Source: Sphingomonas sp. SORGH_AS_0950 (GTDB lineage: Bacteria > Pseudomonadota > Alphaproteobacteria > Sphingomonadales > Sphingomonadaceae). From it: 64,000 nucleotides of DNA. The position numbers and the translations under genes were made by a program. The stretch is taken from contig NZ_JAUTAE010000001.1 in assembly GCF_030818415.1 (NCBI RefSeq), positions 1,056,501 through 1,120,500 on the forward strand, written 5' to 3'. Under the pieces are notes generated by a model. The model saw nothing but the letters and a program-made list of their open reading frames with translations. It was not told the DNA's origin and did no database searches. This document shows, piece by piece, positions 29,938-39,126 of the stretch; the stretch's first letter is position 1; the number at the start of each line of letters is the position of its first letter.

Positions 29938-31401
29938 ATGACGCGCAATCCCGTTGGCAAGCTGCTGCTGTTCGGCGCGACCGGCGACCTGTCGCAGCGT
30001 ATGCTGCTGCCGTCGCTCTATAATCTTCACGCCGATGGGCTGTTGCCCGAGGAGTTGACGATCACCGGGACGGCGCGGTCCGATTATGACGATGCGGGCT
30101 TCCGCGACTTCGCCGCGCACGCGCTCGACACGTTCCTGCCCGATGACCGCAAGGACGCCGAAAAAATTGCGGGCTTCTTAAATCGATTGCAGTACCAGTC
30201 GCTCGATGCCTCCTCGATGGAGGGCTTCCCCGCGCTCGCCGAGAAGGTCGGCGACGTGTCGAACGGCCTGGCCATCTATCTGTCGACCGCGCCCAGCCTG
30301 TTCGAATCGACGATCAAGGGCCTCGAATCGGTGGGCCTGGCGGGCGAGACGGTGCGGATCGGCCTGGAAAAGCCGCTGGGCTATGACCTCGCCTCGTCCA
30401 AGGAGATCAACGACGCGGTCGCCTATGGCTTCCCCGAGGAGCGGACCTTCCGCATCGACCATTATCTGGGCAAGGAAACCGTCCAGAACATCCTGGCGCT
30501 GCGCTTCGGCAATTTCTTCTTCGAGCCGATCTGGAACGCCAACGGCATCGACAATGTCCAGATCACCATCGCCGAGACGGTCGGGCTGGAGGATCGCGCG
30601 GGCTATTACGAAGGCGCCGGGGCGCTGCGCGATATGGTGCAGAACCATATCCTGCAACTACTCGCGCTGATCGCGATGGAGCCGCCCGCGCGCTATGACG
30701 GCACCGCGATCCGCGACGAGAAGGCCAAGGTCTTCCGCTCGCTGCGCCTGATGAAGCCCGAGGAAGTGCCCCACAACACCGTCACCGGCCAATATGTGGA
30801 CGGCGCGGTGGGCGGCAAGATCGTCGGCTCCTATGCCGACGAACTGGGCAAGCCGTCGCGCACCGAGACCTTCGTCGCGATCAAGGCGCATGTCGACAAT
30901 TGGCGCTGGCAGGGCGTGCCCTTCTACCTGCGCACCGGCAAGCGCATGGCCGCGCGCCGTTCGGAGATCGCGATCCAGTTCAAGCCGGTCCCCCATTCGA
31001 TGTTCGCGGGACGCGGCGGCCTGCTCCAGCCCAACACGCTGGTCATCCGCCTCCAGCCCGAGGAATATATCCAGCTGCTGGTGATGGCCAAGGAGCCGGG
31101 GCTGGACCGCGACGGCATCCATCTGCGCGAAGTGCCGCTGAACCTGTCGCTCGACGCCGAGTTCGCCGGGACCCGCCGCCGCATCGCCTATGAGCGGCTG
31201 CTGCTCGACCTGATCGAAGGCGACCAGACGCTGTTCGTCCGCCGCGACGAGGTGGAGGCGCAGTGGACCTGGATCGACGCGATCCGCGCGGGCTGGGACG
31301 CCAACGACCTCAAGCCCAAATCCTATCCCAGCGGCAGCTGGGGCCCGTCCGCCGCGATCGCGCTGACCGAGCGCGACGGCGTGACCTGGCAGGACGACTG
31401 A
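29938..31401 (+). CDS. zwf: Glucose-6-phosphate 1-dehydrogenase
   Basis: A protein of 487 residues. The coenzyme motif is LLLFGATGDLSQRMLLPSLYNL near the N-terminus. The active site signature RIDHYLGKETVQN contains the catalytic histidine at about residue 178. It oxidises glucose 6-phosphate to 6-phosphogluconolactone. The start has a strong ribosome binding site (AAGGAGA). It is the first Entner-Doudoroff gene of the run zwf-pgl-edd-glk-eda; sphingomonads degrade glucose mainly by this route. Confidence 0.98.
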   Translation: MTRNPVGKLLLFGATGDLSQRMLLPSLYNLHADGLLPEELTITGTARSDYDDAGFRDFAAHALDTFLPDDRKDAEKIAGFLNRLQYQSLDASSMEGFPALAEKVGDVSNGLAIYLSTAPSLFESTIKGLESVGLAGETVRIGLEKPLGYDLASSKEINDAVAYGFPEERTFRIDHYLGKETVQNILALRFGNFFFEPIWNANGIDNVQITIAETVGLEDRAGYYEGAGALRDMVQNHILQLLALIAMEPPARYDGTAIRDEKAKVFRSLRLMKPEEVPHNTVTGQYVDGAVGGKIVGSYADELGKPSRTETFVAIKAHVDNWRWQGVPFYLRTGKRMAARRSEIAIQFKPVPHSMFAGRGGLLQPNTLVIRLQPEEYIQLLVMAKEPGLDRDGIHLREVPLNLSLDAEFAGTRRRIAYERLLLDLIEGDQTLFVRRDEVEAQWTWIDAIRAGWDANDLKPKSYPSGSWGPSAAIALTERDGVTWQDD

Positions 31402-31504
31402 CCCACCCCCGCCCCACCGAGCGGGCGGACGACATCGGCGCGATCCCGGCCCGCCCCACCCGGCGGGCCGCACCTCGCGCCCGGACTATCAGGATAGAGA
31501 CGAC

Positions 31505-32215
31505 ATGACCGACGAAATCGAATGGTGGGATTACGAGGACACCGCCGAGATGGCGGGCGCGCTGGCGGGCGATATCCAGTTCATCATCGAAAGCGCCATC
31601 GAGGCGCGCGGTGCGGCGGTGATCGCGCTGTCGGGCGGCAAGACGCCGATCCCGGTCTATGAGAAGCTGGCCCAGGCCAAGCTCGACTGGAAGCGCGTGA
31701 CGATCGTCCCTGCCGACGAACGCATCGTGCCGCTGGGCGACCCGCTGTCCAACGTGACGATGATCGGCAAGATCTTCCTGCCCAAGGGTGCGCGGGTAAT
31801 GCCGATCGTGCCGCAGGCGACCCAGGACTATAAGGCTGCGGGCCGCTCGGCCGATGCGCTGATGCAGGAACTCCACTGGCCGCTCGACCTCGTCCTGCTG
31901 GGCATGGGCGCCGACGGGCACACCGCCTCGATCTTCCCCGGTCCCGATTATGACGAGGCGCTCAATGGCCCGAAGGAGCGCCGCGCGCTGGGCCTGATGC
32001 CGGAGCCCCTGCCCCCCGAGGCGCCCGTTGCGCGCGTGACGCTCAGCCGGGCGGGCATCGTATCGGCCCGATCGATCATGATTGCCATTTCGGGACCGGC
32101 CAAGAAAAAGGTGCTGGAAGACGCGATCAAGGAAGGGGCATCGTCCCCCTATCCGATCGGCCGCGTGCTGGCCGACGTCGAACTGCCGATCGACATCCAC
32201 TGGAGCGAGCAATGA
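31505..32215 (+). CDS. pgl: 6-phosphogluconolactonase
   Basis: A protein of 236 residues of the DevB/NagB-like fold. IALSGGKTPIPVYEKLAQ near residues 39-56, VTIVPADERIVPLGDPLSNVTMI and LVLLGMGADGHTASIFPG are the standard Pgl motifs. It hydrolyses 6-phosphogluconolactone. A 103-base gap with GC-rich inverted repeats separates it from zwf. Its stop overlaps the edd start (ATGA). Confidence 0.96.
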   Translation: MTDEIEWWDYEDTAEMAGALAGDIQFIIESAIEARGAAVIALSGGKTPIPVYEKLAQAKLDWKRVTIVPADERIVPLGDPLSNVTMIGKIFLPKGARVMPIVPQATQDYKAAGRSADALMQELHWPLDLVLLGMGADGHTASIFPGPDYDEALNGPKERRALGLMPEPLPPEAPVARVTLSRAGIVSARSIMIAISGPAKKKVLEDAIKEGASSPYPIGRVLADVELPIDIHWSEQ

Positions 32216-34029
32216 GTCTGAACGCCGCCGTCTCGGCCGTCACCGACCGGGTCATCGAACGCTCGAAGCCCGGTCGGCAGGCCTATCTCGACCTGATCGC
32301 GCATGAGGCCGAAACGGCGGTGCGCCGCCCCAATCTGGGCTGCGCCAACCTGGCCCATGCCTATGCCGGGACCGAGGAGGACCGCGACGCCATGAAGGCG
32401 GATCGCGGCATGAACATCGGCATCGTGTCGGCCTATAACGACATGCTGTCCGCGCACGCCGTCTATTACCGCTATCCGGAGCTGATGAAGGTCTGGGCGC
32501 GCGAGGTCGGTGCGACCGCGCAGGTCGCGGGCGGCGTGCCCGCCATGTGCGACGGCGTGACGCAAGGCTATGCGGGCATGGAGCTGTCGCTGTTCAGCCG
32601 CGACACCATCGCGCTGTCGACGGCGGTCGCGCTGAGCCACGGCACCTTCGAGGGCGCCGCGCTACTGGGCATCTGCGACAAGATCGTGCCGGGCCTGCTG
32701 ATGGGCGCGCTGCGCTTCGGCCATCTGCCGATGATCCTGGTTCCCGGCGGCCCGATGCCGACCGGCCTGCCCAACAAGCAGAAGGCCGCCGTCCGCGAAG
32801 CCTTTGCCGAGGGCAAGGCGGGGCGCGACGAGCTGCTCGACGCCGAGATCGCGGCCTATCATTCCAAGGGCACCTGCACTTTCTACGGCACCGCCAACAC
32901 CAACCAGATGATGATGGAGGTGATGGGCCTGCACATGCCGGGCGCCGCCTTCGTCAATCCGGGCACCAAGCTGCGCCAGGAACTCAGCCGCGCCGCCGTC
33001 CACCAGCTGGCGAAGATCGGTCAGCGCGGCGAGGATTATCGCCCGCTGGGCCGGTGCGTCGATGAAAAGGCGATCGTCAACGCGGCGGTCGGCCTGCTGG
33101 CGACCGGCGGCTCGACAAACCATCTGATCCACCTGCCCGCCATCGCGCGCGCGGCGGGGATCATCATCGACTGGGAGGATATGGACCGCCTGTCGGCCGC
33201 CGTGCCGCTGATCGCGCGGGTCTATCCCAACGGTTCGGCCGATGTGAACGGGTTCGAGGCGGCGGGCGGCATGCCCTATGTCATCCGCGAACTGCTGTCG
33301 GAGGGGCTGCTCCACCGCGACATCCTGACGGTGGCGGGCAAGGACCTGTCCGATTACGGCCAGACGGCGGTGATCGCCGACGACAAGCTGGCCTGGACCC
33401 CGGTCGGCGACAGCGGCGACGAGACGATCCTGCGCCCGGCCGCCGCGCCCTTCTCGCCCGATGGCGGGATGCGCATCCTGTCCGGCAATATCGGCCGCGC
33501 CTGCATCAAGGTATCGGCGGTCGAGCGCGAACGCTGGATCATCGAGGCGCCCGCGCGCGTCTTCTCCGACCAGTCCGAAGTCCAGGCCGCTTTCAAGGCG
33601 GGCGAGCTGGAGCGCGACGTCGTCGTCGTCGTCCGTTTCCAGGGCCCCAAGGCCAATGGCATGCCTGAGTTGCACAAGCTGACCCCGCCGCTGGGCGTGC
33701 TCCAGAACCGGGGCTTCAAGGTCGCGCTGGTCACCGATGGCCGCATGTCGGGCGCCAGCGGCAAGGTGCCCTGCGCGATCCATCTCAGCCCCGAGGCGAT
33801 CGGCGGCGGCGCGATCGGGCTGATCCGCGACGGCGACATCGTCCGGCTGGACGCGGTGGCGGGCACGCTCGACGCGCTGGTCGATCCGGCCGAATGGGCC
33901 GCGCGCGAACAGGCCGTGACCCCCGCCCCGGTTCAGGGCATGGGCCGCGAGCTGTTCGCATTGTTCCGCCAGGCCGCCGACGAGGCCGAGAAGGGCGCAT
34001 CGCCCATTCTCGCCGGCGCCGGCCTGTAA
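32212..34029 (+). CDS. edd: Phosphogluconate dehydratase
   Basis: A protein of 605 residues of the IlvD/Edd family. Iron-sulfur cysteines lie in [22 protein letters not shown] and [20 protein letters not shown]. The C-terminal motif [18 protein letters not shown] is also conserved. It dehydrates 6-phosphogluconate to KDPG, the first committed Entner-Doudoroff step. It overlaps pgl by 4 bases and is followed closely by glk. Confidence 0.98.
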   Translation: MSLNAAVSAVTDRVIERSKPGRQAYLDLIAHEAETAVRRPNLGCANLAHAYAGTEEDRDAMKADRGMNIGIVSAYNDMLSAHAVYYRYPELMKVWAREVGATAQVAGGVPAMCDGVTQGYAGMELSLFSRDTIALSTAVALSHGTFEGAALLGICDKIVPGLLMGALRFGHLPMILVPGGPMPTGLPNKQKAAVREAFAEGKAGRDELLDAEIAAYHSKGTCTFYGTANTNQMMMEVMGLHMPGAAFVNPGTKLRQELSRAAVHQLAKIGQRGEDYRPLGRCVDEKAIVNAAVGLLATGGSTNHLIHLPAIARAAGIIIDWEDMDRLSAAVPLIARVYPNGSADVNGFEAAGGMPYVIRELLSEGLLHRDILTVAGKDLSDYGQTAVIADDKLAWTPVGDSGDETILRPAAAPFSPDGGMRILSGNIGRACIKVSAVERERWIIEAPARVFSDQSEVQAAFKAGELERDVVVVVRFQGPKANGMPELHKLTPPLGVLQNRGFKVALVTDGRMSGASGKVPCAIHLSPEAIGGGAIGLIRDGDIVRLDAVAGTLDALVDPAEWAAREQAVTPAPVQGMGRELFALFRQAADEAEKGASPILAGAGL

Positions 34030-34049
34030 AAGATAAGGGGGAGGATATC

Positions 34050-35015
34050 ATGGAAATCGTCGCTGCCGATATCGGGGGCACCCACGCACGCTTCGCACTC
34101 GCCGAGGTCGAGAATGGCCGCGTCGTGAAGCTGGGCGAGCCCTGCACGCAGAAGACCGCCGAGCACGCCTCGCTTCAGACCGCGTGGCAGGCCTTCGCGG
34201 CGCATGTCGGACGTCCGCTTCCCAAGGCGGCGTCGCTGGCCATCGCTTCGCCGATCACCAGCGACGTGATCCGGATGACCAACAATCCCTGGGTCATCCG
34301 CCCTTCGCTGATCCCCGAGCGGCTGGGCGCGGACATCTATACCGTCATCAACGACTTCGGCGCGATCGGCCATGCCGTCGCACAGGTGCCGGAGGAGGAT
34401 TTCCTCCATATCTGCGGCCCCGAGGAGCCGATGCCCGCGCACGGCGTCGTCACCGTCTGCGGTCCCGGCACCGGCCTGGGCGTCGCGCAGGTGCTGATGA
34501 CGCCGCAGCGTTATCACGTGATCGAAACCGAGGGCGGGCATATGGACTATGCCCCCCTCGACGGGATCGAGGATGCGATCCTCAAGCGCCTGCGCCGCAC
34601 CTATACCCGCGTGTCGTGTGAGCGCATCTGTTCGGGGCCGGGCATCATCGCGATCTATGAAACGCTGGCCTCGCTCGAAGGCCGCGCGGTTCCCAGCCGC
34701 GACGATCGCGAAATCTGGGCCGAGGCGCTCGAGGGCACCGACTCGATCGCACTGGCCGCGCTCGACCGGTTCTGCCTCGCTCTGGGTGCCGTTGCAGGCG
34801 ACTTTGCGTTGGCGCAGGGGGCCAAGACCGTCGTGATCGCGGGCGGCCTGGGCTATCGGATCAAGGACAAGCTGCTGCGCTCGGGCTTCGACCAGCGCTT
34901 CATGGCCAAGGGGCGTTTCCAGTCGCTGATGGCGCGCATCCCCGTCAAACTCATCACCCATCCCCAGCCCGGCCTGTTCGGCGCGGCCGCGGCCTTCGCA
35001 CAGGAGCATTCATGA
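34050..35015 (+). CDS. glk: Glucokinase
   Basis: A protein of 321 residues of the bacterial Glk family (not ROK). The phosphate loop is VAADIGGTHARFALAE at residues 4-19. The sugar-binding region is INDFGAIGHAV with its catalytic Asp, then VVTVCGPGTGLGVAQ and ETEGGHMDYAP. It phosphorylates glucose with ATP. The start at 34050 has GGGGGAGG upstream. The stop overlaps the eda start (ATGA), so the last two genes are coupled. Confidence 0.96.
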   Translation: MEIVAADIGGTHARFALAEVENGRVVKLGEPCTQKTAEHASLQTAWQAFAAHVGRPLPKAASLAIASPITSDVIRMTNNPWVIRPSLIPERLGADIYTVINDFGAIGHAVAQVPEEDFLHICGPEEPMPAHGVVTVCGPGTGLGVAQVLMTPQRYHVIETEGGHMDYAPLDGIEDAILKRLRRTYTRVSCERICSGPGIIAIYETLASLEGRAVPSRDDREIWAEALEGTDSIALAALDRFCLALGAVAGDFALAQGAKTVVIAGGLGYRIKDKLLRSGFDQRFMAKGRFQSLMARIPVKLITHPQPGLFGAAAAFAQEHS

Positions 35016-35617
35016 CCGACATCGCCACCATCATGCGCACCAGCGCGGTCATCCCCGTGCTGGTCATCGACGACGCCGCCACCGCCAAGCCCCTTGCCGA
35101 AGCGCTGGTCGCCGGTGGCCTGCGGGTGCTGGAAGTGACGCTGCGCACCCCCGCCGCGCTCGAGGCGATGGCCGAGATGAAGAAGGTCCCCGGCGCGATC
35201 GTCGGCGCGGGCACCGTCGTCAACGAGCAGCAGCTGCGCGACGTGGCGGATGCGGGCGGCGAGTTCATCGTCTCGCCAGGCCTGACCGACCGTCTCGGTT
35301 CGGCGGTCGTGGAAAGCGGCATCCCCTATCTTCCGGGCGTCGCCAATGCGGGCGACATCATGCGCGGGCTGGACCTGGGCCTGACGCACTTCAAGTTCTT
35401 CCCCGCCGAGACCAGCGGCGGGCTGAAGGCGCTGAAGGCGCTGGCCGCCCCCTTCTACCAGGCCCGCTTCTGCCCGACCGGCGGCATCACCGAGGCGAGC
35501 GCGCCCGACTGGCTCGCGTTCGACCGCGTGCTGTGCGTCGGCGGCAGCTGGGTGACCGGCGGTTCGATGGCGGACGTCGAGGCCAAGGCCCGCGCGGCGT
35601 CGGCTCTGCGGGGCTGA
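35012..35617 (+). CDS. eda: KDPG aldolase (2-keto-3-deoxy-6-phosphogluconate aldolase)
   Basis: A protein of 201 residues forming one TIM barrel. Glu41 in VLEVTLRTPAAL is the general base, and Lys128 in THFKFFPAE is the Schiff-base lysine. GAGTVVNEQQL and FCPTGGITEA bind phosphate. It splits KDPG into pyruvate and glyceraldehyde 3-phosphate and completes the pathway. It is the last gene of the run; a structured repeat follows at once. Confidence 0.98.
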   Translation: MTDIATIMRTSAVIPVLVIDDAATAKPLAEALVAGGLRVLEVTLRTPAALEAMAEMKKVPGAIVGAGTVVNEQQLRDVADAGGEFIVSPGLTDRLGSAVVESGIPYLPGVANAGDIMRGLDLGLTHFKFFPAETSGGLKALKALAAPFYQARFCPTGGITEASAPDWLAFDRVLCVGGSWVTGGSMADVEAKARAASALRG

Positions 35618-35619
35618 TC

Positions 35620-35882
35620 GGATCGACATTCAGTATTGCCTCTTTTTTCCCTCTCCCCTGGACAGGGGAGAGGGTTAGCGAAGCTTGCCAGCCTGCTGGC
35701 TAGCGCAGCTTGGGTGAGGGGTCGAGCGAGCCCAAAGGCTCGCGCGCTCGCGGAGCGAGCGCCCACCCCTCACCCAGCTCCGACTAAGCCTTTGCTCTCG
35801 CAAAGGCCAAGTCTGCGCAACCCTCTCCCCTCTGTGAGGGGCGAGGGAAGGAAAGGCATCGATGAATGTCGATCGGCCCTAA
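35620..35882. repeat. Structured 260-bp repeat, copy B
   Basis: The reverse complement matches copy A (12560-12811) nearly base for base, with a few substitutions. The ends GATCGACATTCAG and its inverse GAATGTCGATCGGCCCT are inverted repeats. It lies between the 3' ends of eda and the convergent ampR gene, where its hairpins could stop transcription from both sides. Confidence 0.85.
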
Positions 35883-35885
35883 TGT

Positions 35886-36005
35886 AGAATCCTCCCCGGC
35901 TTGGGGAGGTAGCAGTCCGATGGACTGACGAGGGGGGCCGCACCAGGCGCGTCCTTGGGTGCGCCCCCTCCACCACCACCTTGCGGTGGCCCCCCTCCCC
36001 GTACC
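35886..36005. repeat. Second intergenic repeat type (CCTCCCC dyads)
   Basis: AATCCTCCCCGGC.TGGGGAGG forms a hairpin, followed by GTCCGATGGACTGACGAGGGGG and a further stem around CCACCACCTTGCGGTGG. Such CCTCCCC/GGGGAGG dyads also occur at 20800-20824. It is non-coding and close to the end of the ampR gene. Confidence 0.6.
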
Positions 36006-36013
36006 GGATAGGA

Positions 36014-36883
36014 TCAGTGCTGGACCGCCTCCATCAGCCACTGACGAAACGCCTTCATCGCCAGCCCCTCTTTCCGTGACAGCAACCGGGTCAGCCAATA
36101 GCATCCGGCGTCGATCTCGATCGCGAAAGGCTGAACCAGCCGCTCCGTCGTCAATTCGTGGCCGAACATCACTTTGGGCGCGAGCGCGACGCCCAGCCCG
36201 GCCATCGCCGCCGCCACCATCAGGGCGGAGCTGTCGAACATCGGTCCGCGCAATGCCGGTGCCGGAGCACCCGCCGCCGCGAACCAGCTTTCCCATTCGC
36301 TGACCCGATAGGATCGCAACAGCCGCTCGCGCACCAGATCGCCGGGCTCGCGCAGCCGCGTGGCGACCAGCGGCGCGCAAAGCGGGGTCAGCGGCGCCGC
36401 CATCAGCCGCTCGGCATGGGTGCCGTGCCACGCGCCGTCTCCGAAACGGATGGCATAATCCAGCCCCTCCCCCGCCAGATCGACCCGATTGTTGTTGATC
36501 GACACGCGCAGGTCGATGTGCGGATGGGTGGCCGCGAAATCGTCCAGCCGTGCCAGCAGCCAGCCGGTGGCGAAGGTCCCGACCACGCCGATATTCAGCA
36601 CATATTGGAACCGCCCATCGGCGAAGCGATCCAGCGTCGCACCGATTCGGTCGAACGTCTCCGCCAGCACCGGCACTAGCGCCTGCCCGTCATCGGTCAG
36701 CGCCAGCCCACGCGGCAGGCGGTGGAACAGCCGCGCCCCCAGCCTTTTCTCCAGCCCTGCGACCTGATGGCTGACCGCGCCCTGGCTGACGCACAGCTCG
36801 ATCGCCGCGCGGGTGAAGTTCAGATGCCGTGCCGCCGCCTCGAAGGCGCGCAGGGCGTTGAGCGGCAATTGGGCGCGATCCAT
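36014..36883 (-). CDS. ampR: LysR-type regulator, AmpR-like
   Basis: A protein of 289 residues. The N-terminal helix-turn-helix LNALRAFEAAARHLNFTRAA then IELCVSQGAVSHQVAGLEKRLGARLFHR is very close to AmpR and GcvA. In the ligand domain, GEGLDYAIRFGDGAWHG and GPMFDSSALMVAAAMAGLGVALAPKVM are typical of AmpR regulators. AmpR senses cell-wall muropeptides and switches a beta-lactamase gene on or off. Its divergent placement beside a metallo-beta-lactamase gene, with 93 bp between starts, supports this role. Regulation of a class B enzyme by AmpR is less common than of class A or C. Confidence 0.85.
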   Translation of the reverse strand: MDRAQLPLNALRAFEAAARHLNFTRAAIELCVSQGAVSHQVAGLEKRLGARLFHRLPRGLALTDDGQALVPVLAETFDRIGATLDRFADGRFQYVLNIGVVGTFATGWLLARLDDFAATHPHIDLRVSINNNRVDLAGEGLDYAIRFGDGAWHGTHAERLMAAPLTPLCAPLVATRLREPGDLVRERLLRSYRVSEWESWFAAAGAPAPALRGPMFDSSALMVAAAMAGLGVALAPKVMFGHELTTERLVQPFAIEIDAGCYWLTRLLSRKEGLAMKAFRQWLMEAVQH

Positions 36884-36900
36884 GCTTCATCATGAAATGC
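36884..36900. promoter_or_regulatory. Palindrome in the ampR-lactamase intergenic region
   Basis: TTCAT-C-ATGAA at 36886-36896 sits directly upstream of the ampR start. Such LysR-type dyads are candidate AmpR sites, but no full AmpR box could be confirmed by eye. The whole 93-bp gap must hold both promoters. Confidence 0.4.
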
Positions 36901-36976
36901 GCTCATGGCTCTGTCGAGGGAAGATGCTTTGTCACCGGCGCGTATCACCGGCATCAGGGGGCGAAGGAGATGGGAC

Positions 36977-37849
36977 ATGCCGATCCGAATAGCCGCCGCG
37001 CTGATCCTCGCCGCATCCGCAACCGCCGCACCCCAGCATGCCGACGATCCGCTGATCCGCCCGATCGTGACCGACCGCACCGCCGATTGGCTGGCACCAC
37101 GCCCGCCGGTCCGCGTCTTCGGCAACAGCTATCTGGTCGGCTTTGGCGGCCTGAACGTCGCGCTGATCGATACCGGGCGGGGACTGATCCTGATCGACGG
37201 CGCACTGCCCCAGGCCGCGCCCGCGATCCTCGCCAATGTCGCCCGGCTCGGCTTTCGCCCGCGCGACATCAAATATATTCTCAGCACCGAGCCGCATTTC
37301 GACCATGCCGGCGGGATCGCCGCGCTGGCCCGCGACACCGGCGCGACCGTCATCGCCAGCCCGCGCGGGGCCCGGGGCCTGCGCACCGGACGGCTGGCGG
37401 CGGACGATCCGCAGCGCGGCTATGACAGCCGCTTCCCGGCGGTTTCCCAGGTGCGCACCATCCGCGGCGGCGAAACGCTGACGCTCGGCAACACGACCGT
37501 CACCGCACGCGCAACGCCGGGTCACACGATGGGCAGCCTGAGCTGGAGCTGGCGGAGTTGTGCGAACGGATCATGCCGCGCGATCGTCTTCGCGGCGAGC
37601 CTGAACCCCGTCTCGACCGACGATTATCGTTTCTCCGCCCCGGCCAACAGGCCGGTAGTCGCCGCCTTCGCCCGAGGGCAAGCGGCGATGCGTGCTCTGC
37701 CCTGCGACATCCTGATCACCGCGCATGCCGATCAGGACGGCGCCACCGACCGCTTCCGCACCACCCCGGGCGCCTGCCGCGCCTATGCCCTTTCGTCGCA
37801 GCGCGCGCTGGCCCGGCGCATCGCCGAGGAGCGGCGCGGCGTGCCGTAG
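36977..37849 (+). CDS. Subclass B3 metallo-beta-lactamase, B3-E type
   Basis: A protein of 290 residues with signal peptide MPIRIAAALILAASATAA, so periplasmic. The metal-binding loop reads STEPHFDHAGG: Glu105, His107, Asp109 and His110. His183 lies in ATPGHTMGS, and a later histidine in ITAHADQ is the last ligand. In standard B3 enzymes the first position is His116 or sometimes Gln; here it is Glu, the pattern described for B3-E enzymes such as SIE-1 from Sphingobium. The start at 36977 has GAAGGAGA upstream. It probably hydrolyses penicillins, cephalosporins or carbapenems. An adjacent divergent AmpR-like gene suggests inducible expression. Confidence 0.88.
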   Translation: MPIRIAAALILAASATAAPQHADDPLIRPIVTDRTADWLAPRPPVRVFGNSYLVGFGGLNVALIDTGRGLILIDGALPQAAPAILANVARLGFRPRDIKYILSTEPHFDHAGGIAALARDTGATVIASPRGARGLRTGRLAADDPQRGYDSRFPAVSQVRTIRGGETLTLGNTTVTARATPGHTMGSLSWSWRSCANGSCRAIVFAASLNPVSTDDYRFSAPANRPVVAAFARGQAAMRALPCDILITAHADQDGATDRFRTTPGACRAYALSSQRALARRIAEERRGVP

Positions 37850-37899
37850 AGTCCCATCAGGAGAAGGGCTGGCGTCGGTTCAACGCCGTCTATGGCCGC

Positions 37900-38868
37900 T
37901 TACATTTCCCCGCGCTGGCGGCGGATCGCGTACCATTTCTGCACATTGGCATTATGCTCGGCCAGCGTGTCGGCAAATACATGGCCGCCCGATCCGTCCG
38001 CCACGAAATACAGTGCCTTGCTGTCCGCCGGATCGAGCACCGCGTCGATCGAGGCGCGGCCCGGATTGGCGATCGGCCCGACCGGCAGGCCGGGGCTGGC
38101 ATAGGTGTTGTAGCCGTTCTTCGCGTGCAGTTCGGACCGCAGGATGCGGCGGCCGAGCGGACGCCCCTTGGTGATCGGATAGATGACGGTCGGATCGGCC
38201 TGAAGCGGCATCCCGATGCGCAGGCGATTGCCATAGACCGCCGCCACCGTCCGGCGTTCGGAGGGCTTGCCCGTCTCCTTCTCGACGATCGAGGCCAGGA
38301 TGATCGCCTCCTGCGGCGACTTGACCGCAATGCCAGGCTTTCGGTTGGCCCAGGCGCGGGCGAGATAGTCCTTCATCGCCTTCTGCATCCGCGCGACGAC
38401 CGAGGCGCGCGTGTCGCCCTTCTGATAGGCATAGCTGTCGGGCAGGATCGATCCCTCCGCGGGCACCGGCACATCGCCGGTCAGCCCGTCGGCGCGCATC
38501 AGCGCGTCATGGACCAGGATCGAGGGATAGCCCTCCGGCACCGGCACCAGCCGCTGGCGAACCTTGCCCTCCTGCAGCAGCGCCAGCACGTCCGAGGCGC
38601 TGGCCTGTTCGGGAATGGCATATTCGCCAGCCTTGATCGCGCCGCCATGGCCGAACAGACGCGCATAGAGCCGGAAACGCCCCGCCGAGCGGATCGCACC
38701 CGCCTTCTGGAGTGCGGTGGCGGCACGCGCCAGGCTCGCACCCTCGGGAACGACCACCGCCAGCGGCTTGTCCGCCGGGCCGCTGCCCGCCCAGTCATGC
38801 GCGACCCAGCCGAAGACGGCGATGCCGATCAGCCCCAGCAGCAACCCGATACAGCCGACCTTGCGCAT
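37900..38868 (-). CDS. mltG: Endolytic transglycosylase MltG
   Basis: A protein of 322 residues. One N-terminal membrane helix (GCIGLLLGLIGIAVFGWVA) anchors a periplasmic YceG domain. ILASIVEKETGKPSERRTVAAVYGNRL contains the catalytic glutamate. LQADPTVIYPITKGRPLGRRIL and YNTYASPGLPVGPIANPGRASIDAVL complete the family signature. It cuts nascent glycan strands and sets their length. It lies downstream of the fab genes on the same strand, as is common in proteobacteria, but a repeat-filled gap of 258 bp separates it from fabF. Confidence 0.95.
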   Translation of the reverse strand: MRKVGCIGLLLGLIGIAVFGWVAHDWAGSGPADKPLAVVVPEGASLARAATALQKAGAIRSAGRFRLYARLFGHGGAIKAGEYAIPEQASASDVLALLQEGKVRQRLVPVPEGYPSILVHDALMRADGLTGDVPVPAEGSILPDSYAYQKGDTRASVVARMQKAMKDYLARAWANRKPGIAVKSPQEAIILASIVEKETGKPSERRTVAAVYGNRLRIGMPLQADPTVIYPITKGRPLGRRILRSELHAKNGYNTYASPGLPVGPIANPGRASIDAVLDPADSKALYFVADGSGGHVFADTLAEHNANVQKWYAIRRQRGEM

Positions 38869-39017
38869 ATCTCACCCGGTTTTCGACAAGGGCGCACAGG
38901 CCCGGACAGGAAACAACCCCGGCACCGATCCGGGTCCGCTTGCCTGCCCGCCCGATGGCGCGAGCCAAGGCGTTTTGCAAGCGGACCCGACAGTGGCCGG
39001 GGTTGGAATTCTAATAC

Positions 39018-39112
39018 TGCACGCCGTTCGCACTGAGCGAAGTCGAAGTGCACGCCCTGAACGCACCCAGCATCCCGTGGCCTTCGACTTCGCTCAGGCT
39101 GAACGGAGGTCA
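39018..39112. repeat. Dispersed dyad repeat between mltG and fabF
   Basis: An inverted arm ACGCCGTTCGCACTGAGCGA (39021-39040, continuing AGTCGAAG) and a forward arm CCTTCGACTTCGCTCAGG (39081-39098) face each other about 40 bp apart. This is the same family as at 9997, 16981 and 24135. It could act as a hairpin at the 3' end of fabF. Confidence 0.7.
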
Positions 39113-39126
39113 GGAGCGGTGAAAGC

